DNA of 64,000 nt. It comes from Doris montereyensis. Lineage: Eukaryota; Mollusca; Gastropoda; Nudibranchia; Dorididae. The DNA lies in assembly GCA_037039925.1 (NCBI GenBank), contig JAXRKP010000085.1:270001-334000 (forward strand), read 5' to 3'. Positions 1 to 9,200 of the stretch are shown piece after piece (position 1 is the stretch's first letter; every line of letters begins with the position of its first letter). The position numbers and the translations under genes were made by a program. The notes under the pieces were generated by a model. The model was not told the DNA's origin and did no database searches. It saw nothing but the letters and a program-made list of their open reading frames with translations.

Positions 1-185
1 TAGAAAAAAACCAAAACTCCCCATTTTATGCATTTACCCACATGCACCTGGAGAGAGTGGGGAAATGCGCGTCAAGTGTCTTACCCAAGGAGCGCGATGT
101 TGGACCTAGCGTTGCCAGGATTTAAACCCAAGGCGTCGTGATTTTTAAGTCTGGCAGCCTAATCATTTTAGAAGCATGTCACACT
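1..185 (-). mobile_element. SINE-A partial copy
   Basis: Minus-oriented tRNA-derived SINE. On the minus strand it runs through a B-box-like segment and the ccttgggtaagac and gggtaaatgc modules shared with the other SINE-A copies. Confidence 0.6.
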
Positions 186-245
186 TTCCCTTAATTATGT
201 AAAACCAGTGAGTGAATTGTTTGCAGATATGTTTATCGAGCCGTC

Positions 246-246
246 A

Positions 247-302
<56 letters not shown>
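246..302. repeat. (CA)n microsatellite
   Basis: About 28 uninterrupted CA units. Confidence 0.98.
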
Positions 303-780
303 GGGAGAAAAGGTATGCACCGTTGAGAAATGTCTGCGTGCACCAGTGAAAAAATAACAGCATGCACAAAATATAAAAAGAATCTATTTATTTATTTGCA
401 AACAGTTGGGACTTTTTTCGTGAAACTATACATAACACCAAACAGACTGCAAATAATTAGAGGGAACATTGATCATGAGTTGTATTTTATTTTAGCCATC
501 AAGTTTACGTGCGGCCTCAAACTTAAATGCAGCTTGACTGAGTGCAAAGAGTTTGAATTAAAAGCTAAAGGCAAGAAATGTCACCAAGGGGAAATGTCAA
601 ATTTTTTCCTTTTTGTATTTTTCTGTATGTTCAAATTTTGTCGAATATCTTTTATTTTTTATTGTAACCCCTTTAATTAAACTCAGTCAGCGATGCTGAT
701 TCTTTCCTTTCATGATTCAACATATCTTCATTCATCTTCATTTTTTCTTTTAGTAAGTGGGTGCCGGGCTAGGTAGGCTT
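303..780. other. Intronic or upstream AT-rich DNA
   Basis: No exon, RNA or repeat family recognised. The open frame at 330-680 is low-complexity in composition and unlike any protein I know. Confidence 0.6.
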
Positions 781-784
781 TCCA

Positions 785-1250
785 CATACGTCTTTCATCT
801 GACTTTTCCTTTCAATCTTTCACATACGTCTTTCATCTTACTCTTTCCTTTCAATCTTTCACATACGTCTTTCATCTGACTCTTTCCTTTCAATCTTTCA
901 CATACGTCTTTCATCTGACTCTTTCCTTTCAATCTTTCACATACGTCTTTCATCTGACTCTTTCCTTTCAATCTTTCACATACGTCTTTCATCTGACTCT
1001 TTCCTTTCAATCTTTCACAAACGTCTTTCATCTTACTCTTTCTTTCCTTTCAATCTTTCATCACTCTTTCCTTTCAATCTTTCATCTTCATCTGACTCTT
1101 TCCTTTCAATCTTTCACATATGTCTTTCATCTTACTCTTTCCTTTCAATCTTTCACATACGTCTTTCATCTTACTCTTTCCTTTCAATCTTTCACATACG
1201 TCTTTCATCTTACTCTTTCTTTCAATCTTTCACATCTTCTTTCAGTGGTT
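785..1250. repeat. 39-bp minisatellite
   Basis: About 11 copies of a T/C-rich unit containing cacatacgtctttcatctga. The unit is a multiple of three, so the minus strand shows a spurious 13-residue peptide repeat. Confidence 0.95.
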
Positions 1251-1281
1251 ATCTTTCACAATGCTTTTCACTTCTTTCTAT

Positions 1282-1690
1282 GTGGTTACAAACTCACAAC
1301 ACTACAGCTTTTCTACAACGGGGTTTTGAACCAATTTCATCCGATGTCGGCGTGGTTACAAACTCACAACACTACGGCTTTTCTACAACGGGGTTTTGAA
1401 CCAATTTCATCCGATGTCGGCGTGGTTACAAACTCACAACACTACGGCTTTTCTACAACAGGGTTTTGAACCAATTTCATTCGGTGTCGGCGTGGTTACA
1501 AACTCACAACACTACGGCTTTTCTACAACAGGGTTTTGAACCAATTTCATCCGGTGTCGACTTGATTACAAATTCACAACACTACGGCTTTTCTACAACA
1601 GGGTTTTGAACCAATTTCATCCGATGTCGACTTGATTACAAACTCACAAACTCACAACAGGGTTTTACGGCTTTTCTACAACACCTTTAC
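1282..1690. repeat. 70-bp minisatellite
   Basis: Six copies, spaced exactly 70 bases for the first five, each beginning gtggttacaaactcacaaca. It ends about 210 bases before the first visible EXT2 exon. Confidence 0.95.
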
Positions 1691-1900
1691 ATTACAAAAT
1701 TCATTGAATCAAGCAGAAAACCATAAATGATTTACATTAAGAACTCAAATCTTCACCAGGTCTTTTAAAGAATAGAAATATGAGGTGAATGCTATTGGAG
1801 GGTTGTTTGCCTTTCTTAGTAGTCTAGAATTTCATAACATTTGAATATAGGATGTTTGTCTGTATGTAACATTTTTGTTTTCTGTTTGTACTTATTTCAG

Positions 1901-1970
1901 TGACCCAATGGCCCAATATTGGGAAACCCATCAAGGTTATTCAGACAGAGTTAAATAAACTAAGTAACAG
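1901..1970 (+). CDS. EXT2: EXT2 exon (first visible)
   Basis: Acceptor ttatttcag and donor gtaaga flank 70 bases that begin with two bases of a split codon. The exon reads [20 protein letters not shown] then SN and a split R. This is the segment leading into the GT64 domain of EXT2. Confidence 0.88.
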
Positions 1971-4900
1971 GTAAGATGCGGATGTAATTCGTATTTGTCA
2001 TGAGAACCAGGTTTGGAATGTTTCAACATTTGTTTTCCCAGTCCTTTGGATATTTCATTTTACTTTCTCTTAGCCTGTATCGACTTTGATTTTCTTGACT
2101 TAAACCTGTGGATTCCATGTGAAACATAGGGTCGCAACCACGCCCTCCAATGCACACGGTTCTAGGAGTAGGAGACCCTCTTCAGCTCGGCCCTTTGTCA
2201 TTCCGACGGCATTGGGTTATGTGTCAGTCAGTGCTCCTCCACAACGTCCGTCTTTGTCTTCCCGCTTTACGTTTTTCTTGGAGGTTCCATTCAAGGGTTT
2301 GTCTGGTGTCAATTGATGGGGCTTCTGCAGCGTGTGACCATTCTATAACTGATCACCATTTCCTTTTCTTGATTTCGCATTCAATCTGGTTTTGTTTGTT
2401 TTGTCCTCATTTGAAATAACTTCAGGCCGGCTGATGTCGAGGATGTTCCGGAGATATCTGTAGATAAATGTCTGCAACTTGTGGATGTTGGTCTTAGTTA
2501 TTCGCCGTGTTTTTTACCCTTGCGTAGCACAGGACTAACTATTAAATATTCTCATCTTGTTATGAAGCAGTAGAATTGAGAATCTCCAGAGTAGCCGCAG
2601 GGTGTGGAACGTGTGTCTAGTCTTACTGACGGGGTTGTTTATGTCTTCACTCGCCCATCTTGTTGTCCACACGGTGCCGAGGTAGACAAATTTGTCAATG
2701 TCTTTGATGGCTTCTTGCTGTAGTCGGACTGGGTCTTGCTGTCTGTTGTTCACTCTCATGACCTCAGTCTTCCCGATGTCAATCCTGAGGCCTGTCTCCT
2801 CAGCTTCTTTGACATCCCGGCATGGCTTCTCTTGTGCATCTTGCTGCTTGTGAAAGAAAAAAAAAAAAAAACTGGATGTCGTCGGCAGAGTCAGGCTCCT
2901 CAAGCTGCTTTTTGATTGTCCACTGTATCTATGTCTTCTATTCTTGCCTGCCGTGGACTGACTCATGATCCAGTCTATATTGACTGGTGTCAATTTCTAA
3001 ATGAAGGGGTCATTTCAATAGTTTACCTAAGTCCCAATTACATCCTTTAGAGAAAAATGGTAAAAACTATTGGACTTAGGCAACGGAGATGGCTTTGGGA
3101 ATGCCAAGTTCCAAACAGCTAAGAATGCGATGTGTTTTCATCATATCACCTTCAAATTTTTCTGCAAGCATGATTTCCTTTTATTCCCTAGGATTATCTC
3201 TTTGTCTTGTATTTTTTTATACAAAAGTGGACATAGGCACAGCTTTGAAATGACCCCTTCATTTGATATATTGTTAAATAGTAGTTTTACCTCATTTGAG
3301 CTGTTTTACATGAAACAAATTGATGTAGAGACAAACAATGAGCCCAGGGGCTGTGTGAAAAGTGCTCGTCATAAAGCTAGACATGATCTAAATGTCGGAG
3401 CCTCCATGTCGGACTCTAGACACCTGCATCATGTGTGGATATTTAGTTACTATGATTCGCAAGATTTAACATTTCATGGGAGGTTTGTCCCAATTATTAG
3501 ACACAGTTCATGTAATGACACAAGATAATATGAAAGCCCCCATAGGAACAAAGACAGGACAAACACAAGGAATAGACAGAAACAAATCCAGGCCACCATG
3601 GGAGCGTAGTTAGCTTCGATTGGTAGCACGTTTTCTTTTCATGGCGAGGCGATGGGTGCCGACGCAGAGGTCACGGGTTCGATCCCCATGGTGGCCTGGA
3701 TTTTTTTCTGTCTATTTCTTGTGTTTGTCTTGTCTTTGTTCCTATGGGGCTTTCATATTATCTTGTGTCATTACATTAACTTCCGACATGCCCCTTGCCT
3801 CACTGCTTGTCTTTAGACACAGTTCACTCTCTTCCTTGATGATGTTATCTTTGTGTGTGTGTGTGTGCATTCTTATACTGTTAATGTTTATTTGTATTTT
3901 CAGGTTTTTTCCCTATGATGAAATAGAAACTGAGTGTATCCTTGCCCTGGATGATGACATTGTTATGCTGACTGCCGATGAGGTAGAGTTTGGCTTTGAG
4001 GTAATGTATAGTTCCTGGCTTTATGCTATGAGAAAATGTTGTAGTTCTTGGCTTTATGCTCTCATAAACTTTGTGTAATGTGTTATTTTTGGCTTTATGT
4101 TAATTTTGAGAAATGTTGAGATAATGTGTAGTTCTTGACTTTATGCTATGAGAAATGTTGAGGTGATGTGTAGTTCTTGACTTTATGCTATGAGAAATGT
4201 TGAGGTAATGCGTAGTTCTTGGCTTTATGCGTAGTTCTTCTTGGCTTTAGGCTCTCATAAACGTTGAGGTAATGTAGTTCTTGGTATTGTTATGTTGTAA
4301 GTAGTTTTTGGCTTTATGCTATGAGACATTTTGAGGTAATGTGTATTTCTTGGCTTTATGCTATGAGACATTTTGAGGTAATGCGTATTTCTTGGTTTTA
4401 TGCTATGAGAAACTTTGAAATGATGTGTAGTTCTTGGCTTTATGCTATGAGAAACGTTGAGATAATGTGTAGTTCTTGGCTTTATGCTATCAGAAACGTT
4501 GAGATAATGTGTAGTTCTTGGCTTTATGCTATGAGAAACTTTGAGGATAATGTGTAGTTCTTGGCTTTATGCTATGAGAAACTTTGAGATAATGTGTAGT
4601 TCTTGGCTTTAGGCTATGAGAAACGTTGAGATAATGTGTAGTTCTTGGCTTTATGCTATGAGAAACGTTGAGGTAATGCGTAGTTCTTGGCTTTATGCTA
4701 TCAGAAACGTTGAGATAATGTGTAGTTCTTGGCTTTAGGCTATCAGAAACGAGATAATGTGTAGTTCTTGGCTTTAGGCTATCAGAAACTTTGAGGTAAT
4801 GTGTTCTTGGCTTTCTATGGCATTGTGCGTAGTTCTTGGCTTTGACAAACTTTAGGGTAATATGTAATTCTTGGCTTTATGTTATCAGAAACGTTGAGGT

Positions 4901-6050
4901 AATGTGTATATCTTGGCTTTATGCTTTAGGCTATCAAACACATAATGCGTGTAATGAAATGAGTAACTCGTAGTTCTTGGGTTAAGATAGGTGGAACAGC
5001 TAAGAGAAATGAGATGAGTCTTGCTTTATGTTATCAGAAACTTTGATAATGTGTACTTTAGGCTATCAGAAACGTTGAGGTAAGCTCCTCATTATTGCAT
5101 TGAATCTTTGAGGAGTGTTTGCTTACATTAGAAACTTTCAAATAGTTCCGCTTATTGCTATCATAAACTTTGAGTTTACATTCCTCACATGGAGAATTCT
5201 ATCATAAACTTTGAGATGATGGTAGTTCTTGGCTTATTGCTATCATAAACTTTGAGATGATGCGTAGTTCCACCTAAACTTTGAGATGACGTAGTTCTTG
5301 GCTTATTGATAAACTTTGAAATGTAAGTTCTGTCCATTGCATAAACTTTGAGATGATGTTATCAGCTATCATAACTTTGAGAGCGTAGTTCTTGGCTTTT
5401 TTTCATGCTCATTCAAAGATTTGCATTATTCTGTCCATGCCTTGTGATGAAAAATCCATGGACATTTCAGTGTCATCTATCCTCGTTAAAAATAATTTTG
5501 AGTGGACAGTAGACATGACTAGTACTATTGTTAACTGTTGTTTTTTTTATTCCTTTATAACAGTCTTACTTTTAAGTTTTTTTGAAAGCTTGGGACAACT
5601 CTTTCAAACTTCATTTTAATACAACTAAATATGTTTGGGTTTCACAACAACGCTTCTAGAATGATTTTATGTGAATGATTTGTTACTAAATGCATAAATT
5701 GAAAACTGATTTTTAATCCTTAAATTTACAAAAAATAAAATCTTATAAATAATAATAATAATAATAATAATAATGAAATGATAATAATAATAATAATAAG
5801 GAATGGAATGATATACACTCGAAAGTAGCTCCTCATTAAGCATTGATCTTTAATAATAATAATAATAATAATAATAATGATAATAATAATGAAATGTAAT
5901 AATAATAATAATAATAATAATGATAATATTTGATAATGACTAGTACTCTTTAATAATAACAGTCTTACTTTTAAGTTTTTTTGAAAGCACTAGAATGATT
6001 TTATGTGAATGATTTGTTACAATGCTGAAAATGTTTACTTAAATAATATA

Positions 6051-6127
<77 letters not shown>

Positions 6128-6171
6128 TAATAATAATGATAATAATAATAATAATGATAATGATATTAATG

Positions 6172-6208
<37 letters not shown>

Positions 6209-9200
6209 ATTATTGCTATTGCGCCCACTCCCATCTCATGACAGTTCTAGGCACAATATGCCAATACATATGTGTGTTCAAATTAAATTAACCTCAAATA
6301 ATTGTCTGCATGTGTCCAGGTGTGGCGAGAAAATCCAGACCGCCTCGTTGGTTATCCGTCACGGCTGCACTTGTGGCAAAATGAAAGCCAAAGCTTCAGC
6401 TACGAATCAGAATGGATGAATGCAATTTCTATGGTGCTTACTGGTGCAGCCTTTCATCACAAGGTTGGTTTGTGTGTCCACTGTTATGAAAAACTACTAA
6501 AACAAATCAAATCAAACGAAGGGTGCAAGGGAAATAACTGGAGAGTCCATTTTGGATGTCTTGATGTTGATTCAATTTGATTTACCCACATCCACATCTA
6601 AGATGATCTTGGGGTTTTTGGTAGATTTTTAATTTTGCCTGGACTGCCCTGTAAACAGCCAAGGGATGTTTAACGTTCACAGTGTTGTGATCTTCACTGA
6701 ACCTCCTTTTTATCGTCCGCCTCCGATGGAACTAGGTGCCGATCACCTACCTGGACCTGGGGCAGTAGATTTTGCACGGGAAAAAAAATCAAGAAATCTT
6801 TCAACCATTGGCAGGGTCGAACCCACTACCCTTTGGTTAAGAGACCTTACCTCTTGACTGCCGAGTCGCCCTTGAGGTTGAAGGTTAAAACTAAAGCCAG
6901 GCTATGCATCCATCCTTTGTATTAGCTGAGGTTGAAGGCTAAAACTAAAGCCTTTGTATTAGCTGTTGCAATGGAAAAACAATGAGGAAAGTCATGTGGG
7001 ACACGACATCTAAAAATAACCGGTGCTATTGGAGAAAAGGGAGAGTCGTCCTCTCAGTGCAATCGCTAAACCTTCATCCTCAAGACAATCCAAAATGGAT
7101 TCTCCCGGGGGTTCTTTCCCCTTGCATTCTTCAATTGAAGTTTATTTCGCTGTGTTACTGTTAGAAAATGTCTGACTCTATATTCTGTTGACAAACATAT
7201 TGTTCAGGTTTACAATTTTCAAATTTGGGAGATTATTATTCATGAGAATTGTCGTCCGGCAGTGGACAGGTAAGCACCTGTAAATGGGAATAGATGATCC
7301 CGCCCTCCACGAGTCTCCTCCTGCTGCCTTGCAGGTGGGTCTTGGCTGACCAAAGGCTAAGGAGTTAACCCTGACAGAAAACAACCTGCTGCCTTGCAGG
7401 CTGGTCTTGGTTGACCAAAGGCTAAGCCTGACACTGTGAGGAGGGACGAACTATGTGAGAGTAGCTGGAAACATATCTGCAGAATTTGATGTAGATATAG
7501 GGGTAAGACAGGGTTGTATCCTAAGTCCTCTTTTGTTTATCACATTTATGGATTCAGTTGCAAAGGCATCCTCAAAAATGGAGAAAATGAATGTAGGTAT
7601 GTGGAAGCTCAAACCAGTAAATGTATCAATGCTTTCATTTGCCGATGATTTAGTTCTATTTGGAAAATCAGAAAGTGACCTTCAGTTGAATATCAACATT
7701 ATGAACAATGAATTAAATAAAAAGAGGAACGAGAGTAAATGCAAAGAAAACCAAAACAATGCTAGTAACTAGGAAACTAAAACACAAAATCTTAAATTGG
7801 GCAGGAAGAATTTAGAACAAGATCAACGCTACAATTACCAAGGAGTAATGATTAACTCAGAGGGAAAACTAAGAGAAGAAATCAGCCAGAGAATCAAAAA
7901 GTGCAATATATAACCATCTAGGAAAGGCATTTGTAGGTAAGCAAGAATTGTCAACAAAAACCAAAATGGCAGTATACAATACAGTTTATTAGCCTACTCT
8001 CCTCTATGGCAGCGAAACCTGGACCTTAGACAGTAGAGAATACAGTAGAGTACAGGTAGCTGAAATGAAATATCTAAGAAAGTAGAAGGAAAACTAAAAG
8101 AGACAAAATCAGAAACACAACAATAAGAGATCAAACCAAAGCAGATGGCATAAAAACTAAGATATAAACAAATCAATTGAGATGGTTTGGGCATGTGAAC
8201 AGAATGAATGACAATAGAATAGCTAAATCAGTATGCAGTGCTAAAGCCCAAGGTAAAAGACCAAAAGGCAGACCTTGGAGAAAATGGGAAGAAGATATAA
8301 AAGAGGTTTTGAAGCATAGAAATTTAACATTTTTGGAAGGAAACAGAAAATGCCACGACAGAGCATCTTGAGAAAGATCATCTCGGGCATCTAAACCCAT
8401 ACACCGAAACGTAGAATGGGAACTGATAAAGAAAGAAAGAAAGAATTATTGTAGTACACATTATGGCATAGTGACATTGGTGGTCGAGTGGTAAGATTGC
8501 CAGACTGGGCATCATGAGGCCCCGGGTTTGAATCCTTGCAAGGCTAGGTCCGACATTGTATTCCTTGGGAAAGGCACGTAGTTCACCATTTACCCCCCCC
8601 CCCCCCCTCCTTGAGCTAGATGCAAATGAGTACAAGCGCTAGCTTGGAATTAAAACCTGTTCAGGGGGTGATTATTATCATCTGTTCGGCTTCATGCTTT
8701 TGAAACCGGGATTGTATGGCCTCGAAGGAAATTTACTTTTTTTTTACATAATGGCACACAAGCATTGGACACTGTACCTGTGCTCTCTCACGGCAGTGTC
8801 CTCCCCTACAGCTGGTAAGTTGGATGTAACAACTTATGCATCTTAATTTTTATTTTCATTTGATTTGATTCTACACGTATCCGCAACAAAGGTGATCTCA
8901 TGGCCTCTGGTCGGATTTTAAAATCTTTTGCCCCAACTGCCCTGTAAACAGCCAAGGGATCTTCAACATGCACAGAGTGTTGTGATCTGTATACAGGACC
9001 TTTCTTTTGATCATCCATCTTCGATGGGATTAGGTGTTGATCTACCTACCTAGACTAAAGGGGTGGATTTTATCTGAAAAACAAGAGTAATTTTCATCCT
9101 GCCTGGGCTTGAACCCGCAACCCTTTTTGGTTGAGAGGCGGACACCTTGTCTCTGGACCACCAAATGCCCCTGTGCATCTTGAATAATTTTGAAGTGAAA

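Noticed and set aside
795..1031. 13-residue tandem-repeat peptide on the minus strand
   Set aside because: The 39-bp minisatellite happens to lack stops in that frame; no start context, splice sites or similarity.
6009..6419. Poly-asparagine protein
   Set aside because: It is an AAT microsatellite fused by chance to an out-of-frame reading of the EXT2 exon at 6320-6463.
7455..7772. Host gene with reverse transcriptase
   Set aside because: The frame is a 5'-truncated LINE with stops and shifts downstream, inside an EXT2 intron.
8475..8560. tRNA gene
   Set aside because: A and B boxes are SINE-A heads; acceptor and anticodon arms do not pair and the same head recurs with a shared body. Likewise 13460-13735 and 22965-23200.
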